From Patescibacteria group bacterium (GTDB taxonomy: Bacteria > Patescibacteriota > Saccharimonadia > UBA4664), in NCBI GenBank assembly GCA_028288925.1, contig JAQGHG010000009.1, forward strand, positions 1-33,950: DNA of 33,950 nt. Reading direction: 5' to 3'. Position numbers and translations under genes: made by a program. The notes beneath the pieces are model-generated. The model was not told where the DNA came from and did not search any database. It saw only the letters and a program-made list of their open reading frames with translations. The first letter of the stretch is position 1; each line of letters begins with the position of its first letter. Below, piece by piece: positions 6,963 through 14,667 of this stretch.

Positions 6963-7895
6963 ATGAATATGACTTCGCAACACCAACCAGTATTAATCAC
7001 CCAAGTTATTGAAATGCTCCAACCCCAGAAGGGGGAGGCGTATCTCGACGCTACGGCTGGTTATGGCGGTCACGCCGCGGCGATTCTGCAAAGGATCGGC
7101 GACGACGGGCGAACCATACTGGTAGACCGCGACGCGCGCGCCACACAGGCGCTCGGCGAGCGGTTTGGAGACCGGGTAGAGATCATACACAGGAGCTTTC
7201 TGGAAGCGGCTGAACAGCTGCTCGAGGACGGAACACTGGTAGATATGATCCTGCTAGATCTGGGAGTCTCGTCACCACAACTTGACAATACAGAGCGAGG
7301 ATTCAGCTTTCGGACCGATGTGCCGCTAGATATGCGGATGGATCAATCCCAGTCTATGACGGCGGCCGAGGTAGTAAACCATACGTCCGTTCGCGAATTA
7401 GAGCGAATCATCCGGGAGTATGGCGAAGAGCCACGGGCACGGGCAGTCGCGCAAGCGATTGTAGCGGCCCGGCCTATCGCCACCACCGGTAGCTTGGCCA
7501 AAGTAGTGCGAAAATCAGCACTGCAGACCAAGGATATCGATGCGGCTACCCGGACGTTTCAGGCCATTCGGATCGAAGTGAATGCCGAGCTAGAACAGCT
7601 CAAGGACGCGCTACCGATACTAACAAAACTTTTAGTACCGGGCGGCCGGATGGCTGTCATTAGCTTTCATTCCCTCGAAGACCGTATCGTTAAGCAGTTC
7701 TTTGACCGTGAATCGCGTGATTGCATTTGCCCACCAAAACAGCCAATATGTACCTGTGGGCATGTAGCTTCCTTGCGGAAGCTGACCAGTAAGCCGATCA
7801 TGGCGACCACTGATGAATTAGTTATCAACCCGCGAGCCAGGAGTGCGAAGCTCCGCGCCGCCGAAAAAATAAACAAAAACAAAAGGAGGGACTAA
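6963..7895 (+). CDS. rsmH: 16S rRNA (cytosine(1402)-N(4))-methyltransferase RsmH
   Basis: RsmH methylates the exocyclic N4 of C1402 in the 16S rRNA decoding centre. From the chosen ATG it has 310 residues, the normal size. Characteristic parts are HQPVLITQVIEML, the SAM motif DATAGYGGHAAAIL, LLDLGVSSPQLD, ERGFSFRTDVPLDMRMDQ and the late VISFHSLEDRIVKQFF. The frame is open from a GTG at 6951. The ATG at 6963 has AGGTGA 8 bp upstream, while the GTG would lie inside that site, so 6963 is preferred. The A-rich 3' end also forms the leader of the next micro-ORF. It is the second gene of the dcw block. Confidence 0.94.
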   Translation: MNMTSQHQPVLITQVIEMLQPQKGEAYLDATAGYGGHAAAILQRIGDDGRTILVDRDARATQALGERFGDRVEIIHRSFLEAAEQLLEDGTLVDMILLDLGVSSPQLDNTERGFSFRTDVPLDMRMDQSQSMTAAEVVNHTSVRELERIIREYGEEPRARAVAQAIVAARPIATTGSLAKVVRKSALQTKDIDAATRTFQAIRIEVNAELEQLKDALPILTKLLVPGGRMAVISFHSLEDRIVKQFFDRESRDCICPPKQPICTCGHVASLRKLTSKPIMATTDELVINPRARSAKLRAAEKINKNKRRD

Positions 7896-7896
7896 A

Positions 7897-7968
7897 ATGT
7901 CCATCAAGGTAAAAAACCTATCCAAAGGCCGCAAGGCAATCGCGATTCGCGTAAACGTGAAGCGCTAA
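7897..7968 (+). CDS. 23-residue basic micro-ORF between rsmH and ftsL
   Basis: The ORF starts one base after the rsmH stop. The near-perfect ribosome site AAGGAGGG lies 6 bp upstream, within the last rsmH codons. The peptide begins MSIKVKNLSKGRK and has nine Lys/Arg and no acidic residue. It alternates with short hydrophobic runs and ends VNVKR. No family is recognised. The strong, well-spaced ribosome site, which is better than those of its neighbours, argues for translation. It could be a functional small protein (RNA, ribosome or membrane binding) or a translated leader coupled to ftsL. It is followed by a large inverted repeat. Confidence 0.55.
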   Translation: MSIKVKNLSKGRKAIAIRVNVKR

Positions 7969-7983
7969 CTGTTCCTCGTCCCC

Positions 7984-8022
7984 GGGCAGCGTGTCCCACA
8001 AAAAAACCGGGCCACGCTGCCC
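7984..8022 (+). other. 10-bp perfect inverted repeat between the micro-ORF and ftsL
   Basis: GGGCAGCGTG (7984-7993) pairs perfectly with CACGCTGCCC (8013-8022) around a 19-nt loop containing seven A residues. No T-run follows; instead the sequence is A-rich up to the ftsL ribosome site. It may be an mRNA processing or attenuation structure that sets ftsL expression relative to rsmH. Confidence 0.55.
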
Positions 8023-8072
8023 ACCAAAAAAATTCTAAAAAACACAAAAACAAAACAAGGGAGGTATGCGCC

Positions 8073-8393
8073 ATGTCTACCGCTACTCTTACGGCGCGCC
8101 GTAATCAAAATCTATATCGTCAACCGACTAAATTACAGCTCGGGCCAACTTCGGCGACGTTTGTAGTAATCGCACTTATTAGCGTGCTCGCGCTGTTATA
8201 TTTGAATCAAATTACGAAAACCGGCACATTTGGCTACAAGGTGACGGATCTGACAGGTAAGCGCAACCAGGTGCTGGCCGAGAAGCAAGAACTGGGTGTA
8301 GAAGCGGCTCGTTTGCAGTCGATCGCCGCGACCAAAGCTTCGGCGACGGTGGCCCGCATGGTCCCGACCGGCCAAGTCTCATACGCAAAATAG
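8073..8393 (+). CDS. ftsL: FtsL/DivIC-like cell division protein
   Basis: This 106-residue bitopic protein has a short basic cytoplasmic N-terminus, one membrane segment (TFVVIALISVLALLYLNQI, ~29-48) and a coiled-coil-like outside part (LTGKRNQVLAEKQELGVEAARLQ). This is the FtsL/DivIC layout, and it lies in the standard ftsL place between rsmH and the division transpeptidase. FtsL sequences diverge widely, so the call rests on topology and position. The ribosome site AAGGGAGG is 8 bp before the ATG. FtsL would pair with the FtsQ-like protein encoded downstream and activate FtsWI. Confidence 0.75.
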   Translation: MSTATLTARRNQNLYRQPTKLQLGPTSATFVVIALISVLALLYLNQITKTGTFGYKVTDLTGKRNQVLAEKQELGVEAARLQSIAATKASATVARMVPTGQVSYAK

Positions 8394-8405
8394 GAGCTAA
8401 GACGG

Positions 8406-8531
8406 ATGCACATACCATCATTGGTGCTGAGTTTTTCCTTTACGCTCCGGCCTTGCGAGATTTGGCTGCATTCGAGCGTTTTGCCTTGGGCTTTGGCCTG
8501 GGGGAGTACAATGCGGGAATGGGTAGGATAG
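8406..8531 (+). CDS. possible 41-residue Trp-rich ORF between ftsL and ftsI
   Basis: The ORF has AGGAG at 8392-8396, overlapping the ftsL stop, 9 bp before the ATG. The peptide is hydrophobic with four tryptophans (EIWLHSSVLPWALAW). No family is recognised. It ends 7 bp before the ftsI start. It may be chance; a weak TACAAT box at 8507-8512 inside it could instead belong to an ftsI promoter. Confidence 0.25.
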   Translation: MHIPSLVLSFSFTLRPCEIWLHSSVLPWALAWGSTMREWVG

Positions 8532-8538
8532 GAATGGC

Positions 8539-10290
8539 GTGATACGACCAAGCGATACCATATTACAACGACGGCGGCTAAGGTACTTCACGGTACTCTT
8601 GGTGGTTTTTGGTATGGCACTGGTGGCCCGATTATTTTACTTGCAGGTAGTGAGGCACGAAGCGTATTTGGCGCAGGCCTCCAACGAACACACACGTAAG
8701 TACGAGGTTCCGGCGCGGCGCGGGGAATTGTACGTGCGCGACGGTGACGGTACCTCGCCGGTGGCTTTGAATCAGACGCTTAAACTGCTGTATGCGGACC
8801 CGCGCTATGTGGGCGACAAAGCCGAGGCGGCCCGGCGGCTGGCGGCGGTGACGGGTGGTTCGGCGGCTAGTTATCAGAAACGGCTGGAGCAGGGTATCGA
8901 GTACGCCGTGTTGGCCGAGCGGATACCTTCGGATGTGGCGGACAGAGTGAAAGCGCTGAATCTGGCCGGCATTGGCCTGGCCGACCGCGATTACCGGACG
9001 TATCCAGAAGGTCAGCTGGCGGCCCAGGTGCTGGGCTTTGTGAACGCCGACGGTCTAGGCCAATATGGCGTGGAGGGGTATCTCAATGACCAGCTGTCCG
9101 GGAAGGCTGGAAGGCTGGCGGCCAAGACCGACACCCACGGCATTCCGATTGCTACAGCCAGCAATGTGGTGGCGCCGCCGGTGGATGGGGTCAATTATTT
9201 GCTGACGATCGACCGCAATATCCAGGCGATGGCGGAGATGGAGCTTAAGGACCAGATCGACAAAGTAAAAGCCAAATCAGGCAGCATTGTGGTGTTGGAC
9301 CCGTCGACCGGAGCGGTGCGGGCGATGGCGAATTACCCAACGTATGATCCTAATCAATACGGGAACGTGAATGACTACAACGTATTCGTGAATCAAGCGG
9401 TTACGAGTCAGTTTGAGCCCGGTTCGGGTATGAAGGCGTTTACCATGGCGGCGGGGTTGGATCAGGGCAAGGTGAAGCCGGGCACTACGTACGACGACCC
9501 GGGCTCCATCAAGGTGGCGGATAAGGTAATTAATAATGCCCAGGGCGACAAGCCGGGTAAAAATAAGACGATGACCATGGTGCTGCGCGATTCGCTGAAC
9601 ACCGGCGTGGTGTTTGTGCTGAGAATGCTGGGAGGAGATCCGGACAAGATTACTTCGAACGGCAAGAAGATATTGTACGATTATTTCACTAAGCACTTTG
9701 GTTTTGGGCTTCGCACGGGGATCGAGCAGGCCGGCGAGGCGGCTGGTTCGGTGCCCCCGCCCAATACTAACGATGTGTCGTATGCCAATATGACCTTCGG
9801 CCAGGGTATGAGTGTGACGATGATCCAGATGGCGGCGGCGATGGCGGCGATCGCCAACGGCGGCAAGCTGTACCAACCGCACTTGGTGGAGGCGGCGATG
9901 AAGCTCGACGGCAGCTTGCAGCCGGTGGCGCCGAAGTTGGTGAGCGACCACGTAATGAGCCCGGCGGCGGTGGCCGACCTGAACCAGATGCTTCAGGTGG
10001 TGGTGCAACACGGCTCAGGTTATATCGCCGGGGGTATGAACCCGGGCTACAAGATCGCCGGCAAGACGGGTACGGCGCAGATTCCGCGGCCGGATGGCCA
10101 GGGCTATATCGACGGGGCGAATATCGGCTCATTCGTGGGGTTCGCGCCGGCCGATAACCCTAAGTTTGTGGTGATCGTGCGCATTAATGAGCCGGGCGTA
10201 AACGGCTATGCCGAGACGACGACGGTGCCGGTGTTTGGCGATGTATGCCGGTGGTTGTTTAAATATTATGGGATACCGCCGAGCTCATGA
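8539..10290 (+). CDS. ftsI: division-type class B penicillin-binding protein (FtsI/PBP transpeptidase)
   Basis: This monofunctional DD-transpeptidase cross-links septal peptidoglycan together with FtsW. It has 583 residues, one N-terminal membrane anchor (~15-36), a PBP dimerisation region with RRGELYVRDG (~60-70), and the transpeptidase domain. The active motifs are SGMK (S296-K299, usually STFK), SLN (352-354, usually SSN) and KTGT (509-512). All catalytic residues are kept although the surrounding positions differ. No PASTA domain follows. The GTG start at 8539 is chosen because the membrane anchor needs it and AGGA sites lie 5-10 bp upstream. Element B begins 7 bp after the stop. Confidence 0.9.
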   Translation: MIRPSDTILQRRRLRYFTVLLVVFGMALVARLFYLQVVRHEAYLAQASNEHTRKYEVPARRGELYVRDGDGTSPVALNQTLKLLYADPRYVGDKAEAARRLAAVTGGSAASYQKRLEQGIEYAVLAERIPSDVADRVKALNLAGIGLADRDYRTYPEGQLAAQVLGFVNADGLGQYGVEGYLNDQLSGKAGRLAAKTDTHGIPIATASNVVAPPVDGVNYLLTIDRNIQAMAEMELKDQIDKVKAKSGSIVVLDPSTGAVRAMANYPTYDPNQYGNVNDYNVFVNQAVTSQFEPGSGMKAFTMAAGLDQGKVKPGTTYDDPGSIKVADKVINNAQGDKPGKNKTMTMVLRDSLNTGVVFVLRMLGGDPDKITSNGKKILYDYFTKHFGFGLRTGIEQAGEAAGSVPPPNTNDVSYANMTFGQGMSVTMIQMAAAMAAIANGGKLYQPHLVEAAMKLDGSLQPVAPKLVSDHVMSPAAVADLNQMLQVVVQHGSGYIAGGMNPGYKIAGKTGTAQIPRPDGQGYIDGANIGSFVGFAPADNPKFVVIVRINEPGVNGYAETTTVPVFGDVCRWLFKYYGIPPSS

Positions 10291-10296
10291 TGCATA

Positions 10297-10423
10297 ACGG
10301 GTTCTGGCAGCTGCGGAATATTCCTTCTCTGGCCGGCGAACGCTATCCTTCTCTTTTCATGTATCCGGTATCAGAACCTGCACCGGCTTTATCGAGAAGG
10401 TATATTCCTGTGCTGCCACCCGT
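10297..10423 (+). ncRNA. structured element B (dcw-associated), between ftsI and mraY
   Basis: This is the second copy of the element at 6078-6217. The pairings are ACGGG/CCCGT (10297-10301/10419-10423), TGGCAGC/GCTGCCA (10305-10311/10412-10418), a 3x3 internal loop (TGC/TGT), a 15-bp stem with one U-U mismatch (10315-10329/10394-10408), and GCCGG/CCGGC (10332-10336/10383-10387). The apical CGAACGCTATCC (10337-10348) and ACCGGC (10382-10387) match element A exactly. The distal upper stem is CCTTCTC/GAGAAGG here and CCCGCC/GGCGGG in A, so both sides changed together. It may be a 3' element of the ftsI transcript or an independent RNA. Confidence 0.55.
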
Positions 10424-10455
10424 AGGCTTTGGGGCGTCAGCTAATCCTCCAGATA

Positions 10456-10464
10456 TGGTAAAAT
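10456..10464 (+). promoter_or_regulatory. extended -10 promoter for mraY
   Basis: TGG-TAAAAT (10456-10464) ends 15 nt before the mraY ATG, so the 5' UTR should be about 8 nt and has no ribosome site. This points to a second transcription start inside the dcw block. Confidence 0.55.
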
Positions 10465-10479
10465 AACACGAGCAGTATT

Positions 10480-11541
10480 ATGACATTTCTACCAACTATC
10501 AACTTTATTCACGCCCAAGAGATTACCTCGCTGTCGCGCATCGGGATCTTGGCGTTTGGCGCGTTTTTGCTCTCGATGGTATTGGTGCCGTATTACACCA
10601 AGCTAGGCTTTAAATACAAGCTGTGGAAGCAACCCAGCGCCGACGCGATAACCGGCGAGAAAGCGCCGATTTATACCAAGCTGCACGCGGCTAAGCATAA
10701 GCGCAATATCCCAACGATGGGCGGCGTGGTGTTCATCGTGGCGGTCGCGGTGATCACGTTGCTGTTTAATTTGTCGCGCAGCCAGACGTATCTGCCGCTG
10801 TTTGTCTTGATAGCCGCGGGTATTGTGGGGATGTTCGACGACTATCTGAACGTGCGGGCTACGGGGCTAGGCTTGGGCGTGGCGGGGATGCGGGCCAAGA
10901 TTAAGTTTTCGTTGATTTTGGGCATCGCGGTGATGGGCGCGTTGTACTTCTCGCTCAAGCTGGGCTACAACCTCATCCATGTGCCGGCGGTGGGCGATTT
11001 TAGCATTGGCTGGCTGTATATACCGCTGTTTATCGCGGTGGTGGTGTCTACGGCCAATGCCGTGAACATCACCGACGGCATGGACGGGTTGTCCGGCGGG
11101 CTTTTGGCGACGGCTTTCGGGGTGTACGCGGTGATCGCGTATTTCCAGGGCAACTTTGGTATCGCGGGCTTTTGCGCCACGATCGTGGGGGCATTTTTGA
11201 CCTACACTTGGTTTAGTATTTATCCGGCGCGGTTCTTTATGGGCGATAGCGGGTCGTTCGCGTTTGGGACGACGCTGGGCGTGATCGCGATGCTGACCAA
11301 TACGGTCTTTGTGCTGCCGATCATCGCGGCGGTGTTCGTGGTAGAAGGCGGTTCGAGCGCGCTGCAGATTCTCTCGAAGAAGATCTTTCATCGCAAGATT
11401 TTCCTATCGGCGCCGCTGCACCACCACCTGGAAGCCATCGGCTGGCCCGAGACCAAGGTAACGATGCGGCTATGGGTGATAGGCCAGGTGGTGGGAGCGC
11501 TGGGACTGGTGCTGGCGCTGCTAGGGAACAAGGTTACATGA
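10480..11541 (+). CDS. mraY: phospho-N-acetylmuramoyl-pentapeptide-transferase
   Basis: MraY transfers phospho-MurNAc-pentapeptide from UDP to undecaprenyl phosphate, making lipid I at the inner face of the membrane. The 353-residue polytopic protein has the family signatures IPTMGGV, the Asp pair GMFDDYLN, NAVNITDGMDGLSGG, FMGDSGSFAFG and the PLHHHLEAIGW loop, with about ten membrane segments. It lies directly upstream of ftsW, whereas murF and murE, its usual upstream neighbours, are missing. Initiation appears nearly leaderless. Confidence 0.95.
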   Translation: MTFLPTINFIHAQEITSLSRIGILAFGAFLLSMVLVPYYTKLGFKYKLWKQPSADAITGEKAPIYTKLHAAKHKRNIPTMGGVVFIVAVAVITLLFNLSRSQTYLPLFVLIAAGIVGMFDDYLNVRATGLGLGVAGMRAKIKFSLILGIAVMGALYFSLKLGYNLIHVPAVGDFSIGWLYIPLFIAVVVSTANAVNITDGMDGLSGGLLATAFGVYAVIAYFQGNFGIAGFCATIVGAFLTYTWFSIYPARFFMGDSGSFAFGTTLGVIAMLTNTVFVLPIIAAVFVVEGGSSALQILSKKIFHRKIFLSAPLHHHLEAIGWPETKVTMRLWVIGQVVGALGLVLALLGNKVT

Positions 11542-11575
11542 GAAGGCCCGCATGAACACCGCCGGAGGGAAAACT

Positions 11576-12784
11576 ATGCGGGCGCACCACCCAGACTATG
11601 TTATTGCTCTCGTGATCGCCATATTGCTGGCGGTGGGAGCGGTGCTGATGTATTCGATTAGCCCTATACTGAGCCATAAACTGGTTGGTAATACTGACCG
11701 GAATTATTACTTTGTGAACCAGATCAAATATGTCGTTTTGGGCATAGGGGTATGGATCGCGGCGAGCTCGATTCCGTTTCCCGTGTGGCGCAAGTGGGCG
11801 CCGCGCTTGCTGATGGTGTCGATCGTGAGCTTGCTGGCGTTGCTGGTGCCGGCTCTGTCGCATAGTTCGCATGGTGCTACGCGTTGGCTGGATTTGGGGC
11901 CGATTTCGGTGCAGCCTGCCGAGATCCTCAAGATTTCGCTCATTTTGTATCTGGCGGTGTGGCTGGAGAAGCGGCAGAGTGAGCTGCGCTCCTGGATGGA
12001 CGGCGTGGTGCCGTTCGTGATTATGGTGGGGGCGGCTTGTTTTGTGATTGTGGTGCTGCAGCGAGACATGGGTACGATGATGGTGCTGGCGCTGGCCGCG
12101 TTGGGAATGTATTTCGCGGCGGGCATGCGGTGGCATCATATGCTGATGGTGCTGGCCGGCGGGGGTGTGGCGGCGTGGGCGGCGATCGCGCTGTTTCCGC
12201 ACCGGCTGAGCCGCCTGACGACGTTTCTAAACCCGCGGTGCGACGATCCGCAGTATGCCATGAACGCTTCGCTGCATGTTTGCCAGGCGCTGCTGGGCGT
12301 GGGTTCGGGCGGGTTGTTGGGCCTGGGACTAGGACATAGCATCCAAGTGTATGGCTACTTGCCCGAGGCCGCCAACGATTCGATTTTTTCGATCATCGCC
12401 GAGGAATTTGGGATGATCGGTTCGCTGGCGGTGATCGGTTTGTTTGGGTTCCTGGTATATCGGGGCTTGGCGGTGGCTAGGGCCGCGCCCGATACGTTTT
12501 CGCGCCTAGCGGCGACCGGGATTTCGCTGTGGTTTTTGTTTCAGGCGATCATTAATGTCGGGGCGATGCTCTCGCTCGTGCCCTTGACGGGAATTCCGCT
12601 GCCATTCATTTCGTATGGCGGGACGAGCCTGATAATTTCCCTGTTTGGGGCTGGTATTTTGCTTAATATTTCCAAGTACACTATAAGAGAGGTAAACGAT
12701 GCGAGTAGTCGTGAGCGGCGGGGGGACAGCCGGCCATATTTCCCCAACTCTGGCAACCAGCGACGCGTTAAAGTCGCTCGATAA
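11576..12784 (+). CDS. ftsW: SEDS peptidoglycan glycosyltransferase FtsW
   Basis: FtsW polymerises lipid II at the septum with the partner transpeptidase. From the chosen ATG it has 402 residues and about ten membrane segments. SEDS motifs include GATRWLDLGPISVQPAE, VLQRDMGT, the extracellular loop YLPEAANDSIFSIIAEEFG, and GIPLPFISYGGTS near the end. An ATG at 11552 is in frame, but GGAGGG 6 bp before 11576 favours the later one. The last 86 bp overlap the start of murG. The overlapping tail (~28 residues, SRERRGDSRPYF...) is hydrophilic and not conserved in the family. Confidence 0.93.
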   Translation: MRAHHPDYVIALVIAILLAVGAVLMYSISPILSHKLVGNTDRNYYFVNQIKYVVLGIGVWIAASSIPFPVWRKWAPRLLMVSIVSLLALLVPALSHSSHGATRWLDLGPISVQPAEILKISLILYLAVWLEKRQSELRSWMDGVVPFVIMVGAACFVIVVLQRDMGTMMVLALAALGMYFAAGMRWHHMLMVLAGGGVAAWAAIALFPHRLSRLTTFLNPRCDDPQYAMNASLHVCQALLGVGSGGLLGLGLGHSIQVYGYLPEAANDSIFSIIAEEFGMIGSLAVIGLFGFLVYRGLAVARAAPDTFSRLAATGISLWFLFQAIINVGAMLSLVPLTGIPLPFISYGGTSLIISLFGAGILLNISKYTIREVNDASSRERRGDSRPYFPNSGNQRRVKVAR

Positions 12785-13856
12785 GTCTATCGAGCTGCTA
12801 TACGTGGGGCAGACTGACGGCATGGAGGCCAAGATCGTGGCGGCTTCGGGCTGGAAATTCGCGGCGATCCAGGCTGGGAAATTTCGGCGGTATCATTCGA
12901 CAAATGCCTTGGCCAAGGTGCTGAATCTACGGACCATCGGGCCCAATATTCGCGATGGCGGCCGGGCGGTGGCGGGGTTGGTCGGAGCATTGCGGATTTT
13001 GCGCCGGTTTAAGCCGGATGTGGTGTTTTTGAAAGGCGGATTCGTGTGTGTGCCGGTGGGGCTGGCGGCTCGGATTTTGCGTATTCCCTATGTGATTCAT
13101 GAGTCGGACGTGAGCCCCGGCTTGGCCAACCGTGTTCTGGGGCGGTGGGCCGAGCGGATTGCCGTGGGTTTTCCGGTGCGCAGTTATCATGATTTCGATA
13201 AGAGCCGGTTGGTGTTTACCGGCAATCCGGTGCGGGCTGAGTTGGGAAAGGTGCACCGGCTGGAGGGCTTGGCCAAGTTTAAACTCGACAGCGATCTGCC
13301 GGTGGTTTTTGTGACGGGCGGTTCGCAGGGATCGGCGCAGATTAACGACGCGATACTCGAGGCGCTACCGCAGCTGCTAGAGCATTGCCAAGTGCTGCAC
13401 CTGACGGGCGAGCGCGAGTATCAGCGGGTGCAGTTTGCCCTGCGCCGGATGGGCAAGGTGCCCAATATTGAGCGGTATCATTCGTATGGATTTTTGATGG
13501 CCGAGATGCCGGCGGCGATGGCTGTGGCTGATGTGGTCATTACCCGGGCGGGCGCTAGCGCGATCGCCGAGCTGGCATTCTTGAGCAAGCCGACCGTACT
13601 AATACCGAACTACGAAATGGCGGGCCATCAGGTAGAGAATGCCCGGGTACTGTCTCGGGCGGGCGCGGTGCGCGTGCTGGATGGGTCAAAATTGACTACC
13701 GAGCGGCTAGTAGGGGAGGTGAGCCGGCTAGTAGGGGACCAAGACGAGCGTGAAAGACTGGGGAAGGCGCTCAGCCAGTTTAGCCGGCCCGACGCGGCGC
13801 AGGACTTGGCCAAACTTATTCTGGAAGTGGGGAGAGTAGGGGAGGAGCAGTCTTGA
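12699..13856 (+). CDS. murG: UDP-N-acetylglucosamine--N-acetylmuramyl-(pentapeptide) transferase MurG
   Basis: MurG adds GlcNAc to lipid I to make lipid II on the cytoplasmic membrane face. The 385-residue GT28 protein shows the N-terminal SGGGTAGHISP loop (residues 6-16), FLKGGFVCVPVG, HESDVSPGLANR, VTGGSQGSAQIN at the start of the second Rossmann domain and the donor-binding block TRAGASAIAELAFLSKP ... MAGHQVENA. AGAGAGG-type ribosome site lies just before the ATG, inside ftsW. Its stop overlaps the TTG start of ftsQ (TTGA). Confidence 0.95.
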   Translation: MRVVVSGGGTAGHISPTLATSDALKSLDKSIELLYVGQTDGMEAKIVAASGWKFAAIQAGKFRRYHSTNALAKVLNLRTIGPNIRDGGRAVAGLVGALRILRRFKPDVVFLKGGFVCVPVGLAARILRIPYVIHESDVSPGLANRVLGRWAERIAVGFPVRSYHDFDKSRLVFTGNPVRAELGKVHRLEGLAKFKLDSDLPVVFVTGGSQGSAQINDAILEALPQLLEHCQVLHLTGEREYQRVQFALRRMGKVPNIERYHSYGFLMAEMPAAMAVADVVITRAGASAIAELAFLSKPTVLIPNYEMAGHQVENARVLSRAGAVRVLDGSKLTTERLVGEVSRLVGDQDERERLGKALSQFSRPDAAQDLAKLILEVGRVGEEQS

Positions 13857-14662
13857 ACGAGCGGAGGGTGCGTGTGCCGGGAGGCCGGCAAACTTATGGC
13901 CGTCAGCAGCCAACGCCACGGCCGGGCCGGCGGCGGGCGGCGCGGCGGATCGGCTTGGGGCTGATTCCGCGGCGGTTGGTGTTGCTGATATTGCTGTTGG
14001 CCGCGGCAGGCTACGGCTTGTGGCAAGCTTTCGCGATCACTACCGTGAGCGTCAAGAATACCGCCCGGAGGGAGGAGATCAGGCAGGAGACACTGAAGCT
14101 GGTCGGTGGTTCGTGGCGGATAGGGAACTTGCTGACATTCAACGAAGAAGAGCTGGTGTCAAAACTACAACAAGACGATCCGTTGTTGCGGAGCGTGACC
14201 GTGAAACGAAGACTGTTTCACACGATTGAGATTACGGCCGTGATGAAGCAACCAAGCATGGGTTGGTCGAGCGGCAACCAAGGTTTTTTGCTTGATCGTG
14301 ACGGGACGGCTATCGGCGTCTTTCCGCCCGGCTCGCAGCTTCCCCTGGTGGTAGACGGCAGTAACTTGCCGGTACAGGTGGGCGCTCGTGTTACCTCGGG
14401 GCGGTTCGTGGGCTTCGTGACTGAGCTCGTACCAGCGTTGGCGGCCGAGGGGATCGGTGTGAGGGGGTTCAACGTGAAGGAGACCACCCTGGATCTGGAT
14501 GTGGTTACTAATAGGGGCTACCGCTTGATATTCGATACGAGTAGGGGCGTGGCCGAGGAGATGGTGGACCTGAGGGCGGTGCAAAAGCTGCTCGCGACGC
14601 AAAAGAAGGCTCCGGCTGAGTATGTCGACCTGCGAGTTGGTGGCAAGGCCTATTACAAATAG
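13853..14662 (+). CDS. ftsQ: FtsQ/DivIB-like cell division protein
   Basis: This 269-residue bitopic protein has a basic cytoplasmic N-terminus, one membrane segment (~44-62), a POTRA-like region (ITTVSVKNTARRE ... LLRSVTVKRRLFHTIEI) and a beta domain (GFLLDRDGTAIGVF). This is the FtsQ/DivIB layout. The TTG start at 13853 overlaps the murG stop and has GGAGGAG 6 bp upstream; there is no better start. It is the last gene of the cluster. ftsA and ftsZ, which normally follow, are absent here. Confidence 0.87.
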   Translation: MNERRVRVPGGRQTYGRQQPTPRPGRRRAARRIGLGLIPRRLVLLILLLAAAGYGLWQAFAITTVSVKNTARREEIRQETLKLVGGSWRIGNLLTFNEEELVSKLQQDDPLLRSVTVKRRLFHTIEITAVMKQPSMGWSSGNQGFLLDRDGTAIGVFPPGSQLPLVVDGSNLPVQVGARVTSGRFVGFVTELVPALAAEGIGVRGFNVKETTLDLDVVTNRGYRLIFDTSRGVAEEMVDLRAVQKLLATQKKAPAEYVDLRVGGKAYYK

Positions 14663-14667
14663 GCCTT
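14645..14667 (+). terminator. perfect 10-bp hairpin across the ftsQ stop codon
   Basis: AAGGCCTATT-ACA-AATAGGCCTT includes the TAG stop. It is followed by CTCCCC rather than a T-run, so intrinsic termination is uncertain. Position at the end of the dcw block suggests a 3' end or stabilising function. Confidence 0.45.
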
